DNA of 64,000 nt, taken from contig NZ_AJLR01000147.1 in NCBI RefSeq assembly GCF_000307855.1, forward strand, positions 1 to 64,000, in the 5' to 3' direction. The DNA is from Schinkia azotoformans LMG 9581. GTDB taxonomy: Bacteria > Bacillota > Bacilli > Bacillales > Bacillaceae_J. Below are positions 44,257 to 53,180 of the stretch, piece after piece. A model generated the notes under the pieces. The model ran no database searches, had not been told where the DNA came from, and saw only the letters and a program-made list of their open reading frames with translations. Numbering within the stretch: the stretch's first letter is position 1; every line of letters starts with the position of its first letter. Position numbers and translations under genes: made by a program.

Positions 44257-44583
44257 ATGGAACAAACAATAAACGAAATTTTAAAATTACTAAATCAAAT
44301 GAATTCAAATATAATGAGCAAATTGCAAACAATTGAATCCAGGCTGGCAAGAATAGAAAAGATGGATAGCATCGAACATTATGTAAGTGTGAACCAAATA
44401 GATTTAACGGATATAAAAGAAATATTGGAACGCATTGAGGAAAGTAAATGTCTTCATGGAAATGGAGTGGATGTAATTGAAACATCCGCTGACTTTGTCG
44501 GTAAATTAAACAAACGATTGGATACGCAGCTCTTAAGAATAGCGAAAGTAGAAGAAGAAATTGAATTATTGAAGGAAAAGTAA
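44257..44583 (+). CDS. Coiled-coil protein of unknown function (108 aa)
   Basis: The 108-residue hydrophilic protein shows heptad patterns over about residues 5-35 and 85-107 (LNQMNSNIMSKLQTIESRLARIEK; LLRIAKVEEEIELLKEK). No membrane segment or known motif is present. GGAGGGG precedes the ATG, and a bidirectional terminator follows. No family recognised; possibly an oligomerising scaffold. Confidence 0.7.
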   Translation: MEQTINEILKLLNQMNSNIMSKLQTIESRLARIEKMDSIEHYVSVNQIDLTDIKEILERIEESKCLHGNGVDVIETSADFVGKLNKRLDTQLLRIAKVEEEIELLKEK

Positions 44584-44628
44584 CAAGGAGGGACAGTCAC
44601 AAATTGGACTAGTCCCTTCTTTTGTATT
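44584..44628. terminator. Bidirectional terminator before the SLH gene
   Basis: AAGGAGGGAC / GTCCCTTCTT with an inner AGTC.../GACT helix between convergent genes. Confidence 0.7.
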
Positions 44629-44634
44629 TAGTAG

Positions 44635-46212
44635 CTATTTCAGTTTTTTCGATTCCATTAATTTATAGATCATTGACATTGCTTCCGCTTTTGTCAATTT
44701 GCCTTTAGGGTTAAAGTTTCCGCTAGTAGGCGTGATCAATTTTTCGTTTGTAGCTTGTAATACTGCCGGTGCTGCCCAATCGGAAATCTTGTTTGCATCC
44801 TTATATGTCTTTTTGAGTTCGGCTTTTGGATCTTCAGGCGCATCTTTTGTTGATTTTTTCTTTTTCGTAAATTTAGACTTTGAGGCCTCTTGTTCAGCAC
44901 CATTTAGGCTGATTGCCCTAGCTAAAAATGCAACAGCTTCTTCACGGGTTAACGTGTTCTTTGGCTCCATGACCATATATCCAGGAATATTGGACTCCTT
45001 CCCAAAAACAAGTCCATTCATTACACCTGCCATTAAATACCCAAGTTCATCTTGGCTATAGTCAATTTCTTTTATATCGGAGAAGACGCCAGTGTAATCT
45101 AGCGGTTGGAATCCAAGTGCTTTTGAAAGAAGCACCGTATAGTTGAGGCGGTCAATTGGCTTATCTAAACTTGTTAATAACTCTTTATCCTTCGTGTTTA
45201 TTTCCGGTTGAATCACACCTTTATAAGCAAGTCCGAGTACTTCCTTTTTAGCCCAATGGTTTTTAAGACCGTAGTCTTTGTACACTAGACCGATAGCATA
45301 CGTTCCAAAATCATCGAAGACTGCTGTTACCGTTTTATTTTGACTATTAACAACCCCGCCGATCGGAATCCATTTACCATAATTGTTTTTTAAAACAGCT
45401 AGGTTATAGCCTTCCATTGCTTTAGGCACAGCCCCTTCGTAGGCAAGCGTAATGTCCCCCCATGTACTTGGCTTTGCAATCAGACTTCCATTCGAATCGT
45501 CAATGATGAATTGCTGACTTAAAAACACATAATCATCAGATGGCTGCGGCTTTTCGCGAACATTAACGACAAATCTTTGGTCTAAGAGAATATGTTTAAA
45601 AGAACTAGATTCAGCTTTGACATTATCAGAGATATAAGTGCCTACAGGGAAACGAAGAATTAACTTATCCCCAAACATTTTTATATCTTTTCCACCAATA
45701 AAGTCTGTATAAAATTTGGCCTGGGAATGATCAACATGATAATAGTTTAATTCAATGTCGATTTTGCCACTTTCACCTTTAAAATTACTGTAGGAAGAGT
45801 CTTTAGAATCACGATTCTTTATTTCGATTGGTATCTTATAGCCTGTTTGTGTTTTTGTAAGTTTGGTATCAATATCGTGAATCGTATAAACATGTTCGTA
45901 AGACTTTTTCGTAATTCTTGAATGGCTGACTTTTGTATCAACATCAAAAACACCGTAGGGGATACCATTATACCCGAAGTTCGGTTTCGAATTATCCTTG
46001 TTATACCATAGGACAGTAAAGGTTAATTCATCAATCATGTTTGTACTTATGTTATTTGTCCTGGGATTATCTAAACGAATATAAAATCCGCTAGATGAAT
46101 CAAAATAATAATGATACCCGTTTTCATCATTATATACATGCTCTGCATTACCAGTAGTGGCAGGTAATAGAAGCAGAGTTAAAGAAAGTAATAGAATTAA
46201 TTTTTTAATCAT
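44635..46212 (-). CDS. S-layer homology (SLH) domain envelope protein
   Basis: The 525-residue secreted protein has a signal peptide (LILLLSLTLLLLPATTGNA), a ~290-residue N-terminal region of unknown fold rich in beta-type pattern, and three SLH motifs at the C-terminus. These start near residues 317 (NHWAKKEVLGLAYKG), 385 and 470 (ISDWAAPAVLQATNE), with NPKGKLTKAEAMSMIYKLM ending the last. SLH domains anchor proteins to pyruvylated wall polymers. A lysine-rich linker precedes the third SLH. Function of the N-terminal part unknown. Confidence 0.87.
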   Translation of the reverse strand: MIKKLILLLSLTLLLLPATTGNAEHVYNDENGYHYYFDSSSGFYIRLDNPRTNNISTNMIDELTFTVLWYNKDNSKPNFGYNGIPYGVFDVDTKVSHSRITKKSYEHVYTIHDIDTKLTKTQTGYKIPIEIKNRDSKDSSYSNFKGESGKIDIELNYYHVDHSQAKFYTDFIGGKDIKMFGDKLILRFPVGTYISDNVKAESSSFKHILLDQRFVVNVREKPQPSDDYVFLSQQFIIDDSNGSLIAKPSTWGDITLAYEGAVPKAMEGYNLAVLKNNYGKWIPIGGVVNSQNKTVTAVFDDFGTYAIGLVYKDYGLKNHWAKKEVLGLAYKGVIQPEINTKDKELLTSLDKPIDRLNYTVLLSKALGFQPLDYTGVFSDIKEIDYSQDELGYLMAGVMNGLVFGKESNIPGYMVMEPKNTLTREEAVAFLARAISLNGAEQEASKSKFTKKKKSTKDAPEDPKAELKKTYKDANKISDWAAPAVLQATNEKLITPTSGNFNPKGKLTKAEAMSMIYKLMESKKLK

Positions 46213-46293
46213 AGTTGCGATATCTCCCCTCTCTAAATATGCCCTATGGTTATTTTAATATATAATGGAAACTATTTCTTCATTTTAAAGAAA

Positions 46294-46322
46294 AAAGAGT
46301 AAAGGAATATCCTTTACTCTTG
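46294..46322 (-). terminator. Terminator of the stalk-domain gene
   Basis: Near-perfect palindrome AAGAGTAAAGGA / TCCTTTACTCTT with TTTTTTC on the minus strand. Overlaps the stop codon. Confidence 0.8.
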
Positions 46323-47060
46323 AACGGCTTCTAAAACGACATCTACTAGTGCTACTCTTGAAGCGGTGCCGCTCGCTTTGATATTTTTAATTTCTAGTTT
46401 TTCAACACCTGTAATATCAACCTCAAACGAGATTGGCTCATCCCGCTTTGTTCCGGTCGTAATCGTCGCAAGCTCTTTGTTATCACCATAGAACTTAATA
46501 ATGCCTTTTTCTGAATAACCAGGGTTGGAGTCGTCTACACCAACTAGCCCCTTAATAGATTTGAATTTATTGTCATATAGATGATAGGCAACAGAACTGC
46601 CGTCAAGAAAGGCGATAGAATTGATTGTGCTAAATTGTTGTTTTAACAACGTTATTTTTCCGCCGTCTTCCTCGGGCTCGAGATAGTCTTTGCCGCCATA
46701 ACCGACAAACATGTACGTTTCACCATATATCGGATCTAGTTGGTAGATTCCCGTTGAAGGTCGATGGCTTTTTTCGGTCTGTCCGATCATAATCGTGTTG
46801 TTTACTCCATCCCATGTTACTTGTTTTCCAAATGCTTCCCCTATATCCCTTAGCGGTAAATAGGTCGTTCCGTCGATTAACAGCGGATCAGTCTTTAGAT
46901 AAATAGGTTTCCCATCCAAAACAATATTGATAGAAGAAATAAACGCTTTAACATTTTTATAGTATGGTTCAAAAGCATCCACAGTAGATATCGTTGTTAT
47001 GAAAAGTGTAGTCCCGACAATGCCCGTTGCCAACCCTTTTAAATATGATTTACGTCCCAT
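46314..47060 (-). CDS. Copper amine oxidase N-domain (stalk) protein
   Basis: The 248-residue exported protein has a signal-like hydrophobic segment (GIVGTTLFITTISTV) and one copper-amine-oxidase-N-like domain (VLDGKPIYLKTDPLLIDGTTYLPLRDIGEAFGKQVTWDG, about residues 47-85). This domain is a common extracellular adhesion/stalk module in Firmicutes, despite its name. The C-terminal half looks like a carbohydrate-binding beta sandwich. GGAGGCG precedes the ATG. Not an amine oxidase: catalytic domain absent. Confidence 0.8.
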   Translation of the reverse strand: MGRKSYLKGLATGIVGTTLFITTISTVDAFEPYYKNVKAFISSINIVLDGKPIYLKTDPLLIDGTTYLPLRDIGEAFGKQVTWDGVNNTIMIGQTEKSHRPSTGIYQLDPIYGETYMFVGYGGKDYLEPEEDGGKITLLKQQFSTINSIAFLDGSSVAYHLYDNKFKSIKGLVGVDDSNPGYSEKGIIKFYGDNKELATITTGTKRDEPISFEVDITGVEKLEIKNIKASGTASRVALVDVVLEAVQE

Positions 47061-47125
47061 AAGATATACGCCTCCTATTCTACTATATTATTTCTATACT
47101 AATTTTAAATATCCTTTAAAAATAA

Positions 47126-47163
47126 AAAGGACTGTCACATGCAGGGCATAATGACAGTCCTTC
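47126..47163 (-). terminator. Terminator of the sulfonate-type ABC operon
   Basis: AAGGACTGTCA / TGACAGTCCTT perfect 11-bp stem at the end of the permease gene; A-rich on the + strand side, giving T residues on the minus strand. Confidence 0.8.
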
Positions 47164-47164
47164 C

Positions 47165-47935
47165 TTAACTTCTCCAGCGGAGCAAATGTTTTTCAAGTTT
47201 GTGAAACAATGTCATGATCACAGTTACGATGAGGCCAATGAAGATAATACCAGTAATTACTTTTGTATAATTACCGTAATCTGTTGCTAACTTTACATAA
47301 AAACCGATGCCGGCTGAGGACCCAATCATTTCTGCGGCTGTTAACAAAATAAACGATAATACTAAACCGACCTGTACTCCTGAGAAAATCGAAGGCAATG
47401 CTGCCGGAATAATAATTTTAGTAGTCATTGTATATTGATTTAATCCAAGGGTTTGTGCAGATTTAATGTATCTTGAATCAATATTGGTAACACCATTTAA
47501 TGTATTAAGAAAAATAGGCCAAAAAGCACCGATAAAGATGACAAAAGTTGATGACGCTTGAAACGAAGGAAGGATCGCAATTGCATATGGTATCCATACG
47601 ATTGGCGGGATCGGAGATAAAACGCTGGCAATTGGTCTAATTACGAATTCAAGCCGTTTATTTGATGCTGTAAAAACCCCTAATGGAACTCCTAAAACAA
47701 TGGCTAAAATCATTCCACTGGCTAATAGTTTAACGGATGCCACCAAGTGAGCAAGCAGTTCTGCCCCATCGGCTTTAAATTGACCTAGTACTGATTGCGG
47801 GGATGGATAAAGGAAATTCGACAAAAGTCCCAGCTGTTGGGTTAAAAGCTGCCAAGCAAGTAATAGTACCCCAATAATGATTATAATATCAGTCGTAGCT
47901 TTTCTCTTTTCATTGCCAACAAGTAAATTTTTCAT
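47165..47935 (-). CDS. NitT/TauT-type ABC permease (SsuC-like)
   Basis: The 256-residue permease has six membrane segments and the binding-protein-dependent EAA-like loop (YIKSAQTLGLNQYTMTTKIIIPAALPSIF). It belongs to the family importing sulfonates, taurine, nitrate or pyrimidine precursors. The third gene of an operon behind a SAM-I riboswitch, which points to a sulfur compound. AGGAGG precedes the ATG. Confidence 0.9.
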   Translation of the reverse strand: MKNLLVGNEKRKATTDIIIIIGVLLLAWQLLTQQLGLLSNFLYPSPQSVLGQFKADGAELLAHLVASVKLLASGMILAIVLGVPLGVFTASNKRLEFVIRPIASVLSPIPPIVWIPYAIAILPSFQASSTFVIFIGAFWPIFLNTLNGVTNIDSRYIKSAQTLGLNQYTMTTKIIIPAALPSIFSGVQVGLVLSFILLTAAEMIGSSAGIGFYVKLATDYGNYTKVITGIIFIGLIVTVIMTLFHKLEKHLLRWRS

Positions 47936-47946
47936 CTTAATGCCTC

Positions 47947-48708
47947 CTAGTATTCTCCGGAAATAGCTTTTAATAGTTCGCGGCGAATCTTCGTATATTC
48001 TTCCTCTTGATCGATATTGAATCTGTTTCTTGGTCGTTTAAAAGGGATGGCAAGATCCTCTTGGATTTGACCGTCATGAAGAACTACAACCCGGTCCGAT
48101 AGAAAAATAGCTTCATCTATATTGTGGGTGACAACGAGGACGGTTTTCTTTGTTTCCCCTTCTTCCCAAAGGTTTAATAGCAGGTCTTGAAGCTGATTTC
48201 TTGTGATTTCATCAACGGCACTAAATGGTTCATCCATTAAAAATACTGGGGCATCAAGGATAAACATCCGAGCGATGGCAACCCGTTGTTGCATTCCGCC
48301 GGAAAGCGCAGATGGAAAAGATTTTTGCGCTTTTTCATCTAAACCGACTTTTTCAAGAATTTGAATCGCTTTTTTTGTAATTACTTCTTTTGGTTCTTTC
48401 GACTTTTGTTTTAGGGCAAAGGTAATATTTTCGAGCACCGTCATCCAAGGGAATAGGGAGTAGTTTTGGAATACTACTCCACGGTCAAGACCAGGCCCTG
48501 TAATCTCGCTATCATTAATTTTTACCGCACCTGAAGTTGGAGTTAATAAGCCAGATGCTAAATTAAGAGTTGTAGATTTACCGCATCCAGACGGGCCAAT
48601 TAATGAAACAATTTGACCCGCTTGGATAGTAAGGTTTAAGTTTTTTAAAGCATATTGTTCTGTTTTGTCGTATTTGACATTAATATCTTCAAATAGTATT
48701 GTACTCAC
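47947..48708 (-). CDS. NitT/TauT-type ABC ATPase (SsuB-like)
   Basis: The 253-residue ATPase shows Walker A GPSGCGKST (about 38-46), Q-loop FQNYSLFPW, signature LSGGMQQRVAIAR, Walker B APVFLMDEPFSAVD and the switch histidine VTHNIDEA. It starts at GTG 48708 with AAGGATGGG upstream. It energises uptake of the substrate bound by the lipoprotein encoded just upstream. Confidence 0.93.
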   Translation of the reverse strand: MSTILFEDINVKYDKTEQYALKNLNLTIQAGQIVSLIGPSGCGKSTTLNLASGLLTPTSGAVKINDSEITGPGLDRGVVFQNYSLFPWMTVLENITFALKQKSKEPKEVITKKAIQILEKVGLDEKAQKSFPSALSGGMQQRVAIARMFILDAPVFLMDEPFSAVDEITRNQLQDLLLNLWEEGETKKTVLVVTHNIDEAIFLSDRVVVLHDGQIQEDLAIPFKRPRNRFNIDQEEEYTKIRRELLKAISGEY

Positions 48709-48726
48709 TTTTATCCCATCCTTATC

Positions 48727-49824
48727 CTATAGGTTGTTTTCTTGAAAACGTACTAGTAACTCTTGATAGAAAGGATCATTTGGTTCAGCTGCTATTAACT
48801 GATCCAGTGCTTCTTTGTAAGTTTCAACATGAATAAGATCTGAAATATCTTTCTCTTCTTTTAAATAACCGATATTAACCATCGTGTCTCTCATTGAAAG
48901 AATCGCTTTTTTATTAGGGTCGGCACTTTGATCCACGTAGCCGCCGTAAATATCTTTTTCAATAATTTCAAGATCAACATCTACATATTTTTTGATATCT
49001 TCGATTGCTTTTTGTTTATTGGCTTCATCTTTTTCAAATCTTTCTGCTTTAATGATCGCTTTTAAAAATTTAACATATTTTTCATGATTTTCGTCAAATC
49101 TCTTTTCGTCTGCAATAATGCGGCAGCAAACATGATTTTCAGCATACTCTTGTGAATACTTAACAATCTCTAATCCTTCTTGTTTTGCTTTTTCAACAAA
49201 TGGAGCCCATACTACACCGGCATCCACTTCCCCTTTTTTAACTGCCATAATTACATCGGCTGGTGAGTTCATTTCAATAATGGTTACATCTTTTTCATAA
49301 TCAATTCCAGCTTCATATAATGCTCCACGCAAAATAACATCACCAGTAGCAAGCTTAACAGTAGCAACCTTTTTTCCTTTAAAGTTGTTAATATCCTGAA
49401 GCTCATGTAATAAGTTAGGCTTTGAGACGACCCCTGCACCAGTTCCCATTTGACCGCCTAGGAACACAATATCGGCACCTTGCTCTTCAAAAGTAAGTGG
49501 CGCTGGAGTCCCGAATGTGCCGACATCTAATTTTCCAGCTATTACTGCATTGATTCCTTCTCCACTATTTGAAAATGGATGAAATGTAGCATTTAATCCT
49601 TCTTCTTTAAAATAACCTTCTTCTTGTGCGATATAATACAAGCTATGCCCTGTTGTTGGTAAGTGACCGATAGCAAAGTCTATCAATTCTTGGCTTTGAT
49701 TATTATTTTCTGCTTGTTCTGTTGGGGGCTGTGTTGTATTAGCCGTATTCTCTGCACTGTTACATCCTGCTAATCCTATTGTTAATGATAATGCTGTACC
49801 TAAAACTACTAATCTCTTTTTCAT
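48727..49824 (-). CDS. ABC substrate-binding lipoprotein (sulfonate/nitrate type)
   Basis: The 365-residue lipoprotein (lipobox GLAGC, Cys about 21) has the NMT1/SsuA-like fold: AIGHLPTTGHSLYYIAQEEGYF, FHPFSNSGEGINAVIAGKLDVG and GVVWAPFVEKAK segments. It captures the substrate outside the membrane. First gene of the operon; the SAM-I riboswitch and terminator end about 35 nt upstream of its ribosome site (GAGAGGAC). A CC pair (HVCCRI, about residue 228) is unusual. Sulfur-containing substrate inferred from the riboswitch. Confidence 0.9.
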   Translation of the reverse strand: MKKRLVVLGTALSLTIGLAGCNSAENTANTTQPPTEQAENNNQSQELIDFAIGHLPTTGHSLYYIAQEEGYFKEEGLNATFHPFSNSGEGINAVIAGKLDVGTFGTPAPLTFEEQGADIVFLGGQMGTGAGVVSKPNLLHELQDINNFKGKKVATVKLATGDVILRGALYEAGIDYEKDVTIIEMNSPADVIMAVKKGEVDAGVVWAPFVEKAKQEGLEIVKYSQEYAENHVCCRIIADEKRFDENHEKYVKFLKAIIKAERFEKDEANKQKAIEDIKKYVDVDLEIIEKDIYGGYVDQSADPNKKAILSMRDTMVNIGYLKEEKDISDLIHVETYKEALDQLIAAEPNDPFYQELLVRFQENNL

Positions 49825-49858
49825 AATGATAGATCGTCCTCTCGATTATTTTCTGAAA

Positions 49859-49885
49859 CTAAAAAACCTCTTCCCAAGGAAGAGG
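49859..49885 (-). terminator. SAM-riboswitch terminator (ABC operon)
   Basis: CCTCTTCC / GGAAGAGG stem with T6 on the minus strand, immediately after the aptamer. Its left arm (GGAAGAG) could alternatively pair with an antiterminator sequence near 49896. Confidence 0.85.
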
Positions 49886-49900
49886 CAAAAAATCGACTCT

Positions 49901-50014
49901 TCCTTATCTTCTAACAAGTTATACAACTTGTTACTGGAGTTAGCACCTTTTGCATGGCTGCAAGGTTGCTGAAGGATCATAGAGCCAGTCTCTCCCCTTC
50001 TCTGGATAAGGTAT
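49901..50014 (-). promoter_or_regulatory. SAM-I (S-box) riboswitch of the ABC importer
   Basis: Minus-strand blocks in order: CTTATCCAGAGAAGGGGAGAG, ACTGGCTCTATGATCCTTCAGCAACC, CCATGCAAAAGGTGCTAACTCC and closing GATAAGG. The CTTATC/GATAAG pair closes P1. SAM binding would favour termination, so the importer is made when methionine/SAM is low. Confidence 0.94.
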
Positions 50015-50195
50015 CCGTTTCGATATTTGGTTGTTTTTGTTATGATTGTGATTGTACGGGAGGAAAGTATACTTTGTCAATAAGGATTATTAGAAATTTT
50101 AAAATTTTATTTTTTTGAAAAAGCAGTTGCCAAACATTGAAGTTAATGATAGAGTTAAGGACATAATTTTAAAAAAATAAAATATTTGAATTTTT

Positions 50196-50308
50196 ACTTA
50201 TCCAGAGTGGTGGAGGGAAAGGCCCTATGAAACCACGGCAACCCCATTCTTTTAATAAGATGGAAGGTGCCAATTCCTACTGATGAATCGTCAGCAGTAA
50301 GATAAGTG
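50196..50308 (+). promoter_or_regulatory. SAM-I (S-box) riboswitch of the crotonase/CoA-transferase operon
   Basis: Plus-strand blocks ACTTATCCAGAGTGGTGGAG, GGCCCTATGAAACCACGGCAA, AAGGTGCCAATTCC and closing AGATAAGT fit the S-box consensus. P1 is ACTTATC/GATAAGT. It lies 180 bp from the divergent S-box and is followed by a terminator before the crotonase gene. Confidence 0.95.
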
Positions 50309-50328
50309 AGGGACTCATAAATGTTGTA

Positions 50329-50370
50329 GTGGTCTTTCCTTATCTTGAGGAAAGGCCACTTTCGTTTTAT
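50329..50370 (+). terminator. SAM-riboswitch terminator (crotonase operon)
   Basis: GTGGTCTTTCC / GGAAAGGCCAC stem with TTTCGTTTT tail, 20 nt after the aptamer. Confidence 0.85.
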
Positions 50371-50452
50371 AGGCATAGTTTCCATTAAGGAAAAATTGCA
50401 ACAGTTTTACACATATTAAACTAACTAAACAGATATGAAAGGTGGATTTACT

Positions 50453-51226
50453 ATGAGTTTAATTAAATATGAGGAAAATGGAAAAATTGGAACCATTACA
50501 TTAGATAATGATAAGCAGCGTAATGCGCTATCGCTTGAATTGATAAGAGAACTGGATGCAAAGTTAACTGAAATTGCAAATGAAAGAAAAATAAATGTTG
50601 TTATTATCCAAGCAGAAGGAAAAGTGTTCAGCTCCGGCCATAACCTTCGTGAGATTGACGGTGCACCAGTTGAAGATGTTGCAAATCTATTTGAAGAGTG
50701 CCAAGCCTTAATGGAAAAGATCAGAAATATTCCACAAGTTGTCATTTCAAAGGTGCATGCTATTGCGACAGCAGCGGGTGCGCAATTGGTAGCGGCATCT
50801 GACCTAGCGATCGCAAGTGATAATTCATTATTTGCAACCCCTGGAACATTAATTGGCCTATTCTGTCATACACCGGCTGTTTTCGTAAGCCGTAACCTTG
50901 ATCGCAAGAAGGCTGCGGAGCTTCTATTTACAGGCGATTTCATCACAGCAGAAGAAGCGAAGATTCATGGGTTAATTAATAGAGTGGTACCGCTTGAAAA
51001 GTTAGATGAAGAAACTGAGAAGTTTGCAAACTCCGTTGCTCGTCATAGTTTGGCAGTTTTAGAGGCTGGTAAAAAACAATTATATACACAGCTTCAAATC
51101 ACTAACGATTTTGATGCCTTAACATACAGCTCTGATGTGATGGTGAAAAATAGCCAAAAACCAGATGCAGTAGAAGGTATACGTGCATTTTTAGAAAAAA
51201 GACCAGCAGAGTGGTCAGACCGCTAA
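50453..51226 (+). CDS. ECHDC3-like enoyl-CoA hydratase/isomerase (crotonase) family protein
   Basis: The 257-residue protein has the crotonase fold with oxyanion-hole motifs FSSGHNLREI (about residues 59-68) and ATAAGAQLVAASD. The two classical catalytic glutamates are replaced: Gln111 (in GAQL) and Gly131 (in ATPGTLIG). This pattern, with FATPG...GLFC, matches the ECHDC3 subgroup, whose reaction is unknown. CoA-thioester binding is likely; ordinary enoyl-CoA hydration is not. ATG 50453 follows AAAGGTGG. First gene behind a SAM-I riboswitch, followed by both CoA-transferase subunits. Confidence 0.87.
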   Translation: MSLIKYEENGKIGTITLDNDKQRNALSLELIRELDAKLTEIANERKINVVIIQAEGKVFSSGHNLREIDGAPVEDVANLFEECQALMEKIRNIPQVVISKVHAIATAAGAQLVAASDLAIASDNSLFATPGTLIGLFCHTPAVFVSRNLDRKKAAELLFTGDFITAEEAKIHGLINRVVPLEKLDEETEKFANSVARHSLAVLEAGKKQLYTQLQITNDFDALTYSSDVMVKNSQKPDAVEGIRAFLEKRPAEWSDR

Positions 51227-51252
51227 GAAAAAACGAAGGGAGAAATGTTACG

Positions 51253-52281
51253 ATGACTACTACAAGTGCAAAAACTGAAAATCCATATTTATATGGCTGG
51301 GCATCTACTGATGAAATAAGAGAATATCGCAGAAATAATAAATCAACAAAGAAAATTGATAAACGAGTTACTTTAAAAGAGGCAGTAAGCCGTAGGGTTA
51401 ATCAAGGGGATTATATTGTATTTAGCGGCATGGGCTCGGTCCGCAACCCAATGGCTGCTGTATATGAGATTATTCGTCAAAATATCGGTGACTTAACCGT
51501 TGCGGCAAAGGGGTCACAGCATGACTGGCAGCTGTTGGCAGCAGCTGGGTTAATAACAAAAGCTGAAATTGCCTATGGCTTTGGGGATGAAATTCGTGGC
51601 CTTTGCCCAGCATCACGCCGAGCAGTAAAGAACGGAACTTTGGAGATTCTGTCCGAAATGACAAATGCCGGCTTCCAATGGCGTTTTTCAGCTGCTGCAA
51701 GAGGAATTCCATTCTTCCCATCAAGAACAGCACTTGGAACTGACACTCTTCATTATAGTGGGGCGAAAGTAATTGAAGACCCATTTAGTGGTGAAAAAAT
51801 AAACTTATTACCTGCATGCTATCCTGATGTAGCCATTATCCATGTCCACCGTGCTGACAAATATGGAAATTGCCAAATAGACGGAAATATTACGCTTGAC
51901 GTGGAACTAGCACATGCAGCAAAAAAAGTGATCATTACAGCTGAAAAAATTGTGTCAGACGAAGAAATTCAAAAACGACCTGATTTAACAAAAATTCCAT
52001 ACTTTGTTGTTGATGCAGTAGTTGAAGTACCGTATGGATCCCATCCAAACCAAGTTCCATACCAATATTCATTCGATGAAGATCAATGGATGGAATGGTT
52101 GAAGGCTTCAGCAACAGATGAAGGGGTGCAGGAATACTTAGACCAATATATCCGCTCAACTAAAGATCATTATGAATACCTAGAAAAAGTCGGCGGCCTT
52201 CGGAAACTGCGCGAGCTTGAAAATATCGAAAATGGAACACTACCACATCCAACCGTATCTACAAGGGGGGCAATAAAATGA
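51253..52281 (+). CDS. CoA-transferase family I, alpha subunit
   Basis: The 342-residue protein resembles the A subunit of glutaconate/3-oxoacid CoA-transferases and the IpdA group: VNQGDYIVFSGMGSVRNPMAAVYEI near the start and ACYPDVAIIHVHRADKYGNCQIDG (about 193-216). It would form a heterodimer with the next product and move CoA onto an acid. ATG 51253 follows AAGGGAGAAATG. The frame open from 51211 lies upstream of that site. It ends with a 4-nt overlap with the beta subunit gene. The acid substrate is unknown; S-box control suggests it is sulfur-related. Confidence 0.88.
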   Translation: MTTTSAKTENPYLYGWASTDEIREYRRNNKSTKKIDKRVTLKEAVSRRVNQGDYIVFSGMGSVRNPMAAVYEIIRQNIGDLTVAAKGSQHDWQLLAAAGLITKAEIAYGFGDEIRGLCPASRRAVKNGTLEILSEMTNAGFQWRFSAAARGIPFFPSRTALGTDTLHYSGAKVIEDPFSGEKINLLPACYPDVAIIHVHRADKYGNCQIDGNITLDVELAHAAKKVIITAEKIVSDEEIQKRPDLTKIPYFVVDAVVEVPYGSHPNQVPYQYSFDEDQWMEWLKASATDEGVQEYLDQYIRSTKDHYEYLEKVGGLRKLRELENIENGTLPHPTVSTRGAIK

Positions 52282-53066
52282 CAACAACTCAAGCAAAACA
52301 AACAGCAACTGCTGCTGACAGAATGATTATTGCAGCCGCAAAAGCTTTAGAGGATGATAAAAGTGTCTTCGTAGGGACAGGGATGCCGTTATTAGCAGGT
52401 ATTTTTGCTCAAAAAACACATGCTCCCGGATTATTAACGGTCTATGAAGGTGGCGGTATTGGCGGCACGCCATCACAACGTCTACCTATTCAAGTTAGTG
52501 AATCAATGACATTTGAAAATGGTACGATTGTCGGTTCAATGGATTATGTGATGAGCTTAGCACAAGCAGGTTTCATTGAATATGGATTTTTAGGTGGAGC
52601 CCAAATTGACGCTTACGGCAATTTAAATTCAACATTAATCGGGACATGGGAGGACACAAAAGTACGTCTTCCTGGTTCTGGTGGAGGAGCAGATATCGCT
52701 TCATTTTGCTGGAGAAATATCATTTTAATGCTCCAGGATAAGCGTAAATTCGTTGAAAAGCTTGATTTCTTTACAAGCCCAGGCTACTTCCGAGGACCGG
52801 GTGAGCGTGAGAAGCATGGACTGCCGAAAAATACTGGCCCATATCGTGTCATCACGCAATTAGGTGTCTACGGTTTTTCAGAGGAAACAAAACGGATGAA
52901 GCTGCTTCACTTATACGAAGGCGTTACATTAGAAGATGTTCAAGAAAACAGCAGCTTTGAAATCGAAATCGATCCAAACTGGAGCTATATTCCTGAGCCA
53001 ACTAGCGAGGAACTTGAGATTCTACACAAAATAGATGCAACAGGAATCGTGTTAGGGAAAAACTAA
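52278..53066 (+). CDS. CoA-transferase family I, beta subunit
   Basis: The 262-residue partner has the B-subunit layout: FVGTGMPLLAG near residue 31, then TVYEGGGIGGTPS (about 54-66), where Glu57 lies where CoA-transferases hold the glutamate that forms the enzyme-CoA thioester. Retaining this Glu argues for a true transferase rather than a ring-opening hydrolase of the IpdAB kind, but this is inference. GGDAD-type loop PGSGGGADIASF follows. ATG overlaps the alpha subunit stop; ribosome site AAGGGGGG. Confidence 0.87.
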   Translation: MTTTQAKQTATAADRMIIAAAKALEDDKSVFVGTGMPLLAGIFAQKTHAPGLLTVYEGGGIGGTPSQRLPIQVSESMTFENGTIVGSMDYVMSLAQAGFIEYGFLGGAQIDAYGNLNSTLIGTWEDTKVRLPGSGGGADIASFCWRNIILMLQDKRKFVEKLDFFTSPGYFRGPGEREKHGLPKNTGPYRVITQLGVYGFSEETKRMKLLHLYEGVTLEDVQENSSFEIEIDPNWSYIPEPTSEELEILHKIDATGIVLGKN

Positions 53067-53092
53067 TTGGAGTTGCTTCGACTGAAACATAA

Positions 53093-53130
53093 AAAGGAAG
53101 CCCAAACGTAAAATAGTTTGGGCTTCCTTT
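53093..53130 (+). terminator. Terminator of the CoA-transferase operon
   Basis: Perfect 15-bp stem AAAGGAAGCCCAAAC / GTTTGGGCTTCCTTT with an 8-nt loop. Confidence 0.88.
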
Positions 53131-53180
53131 AATTTTGGTTAAATTCATGTTTTATCCATAACCCAACATGATGGCTCCTT

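Noticed and set aside
46314-47060. Copper amine oxidase
   Set aside because: Only the N-terminal stalk-type domain is present; no catalytic tyrosine/copper domain, so an enzyme call would be wrong.
50453-51226. DmdD-type methylthioacryloyl-CoA hydratase
   Set aside because: The sulfur-linked context fits, but both catalytic glutamates required for DmdD-type hydration are absent.
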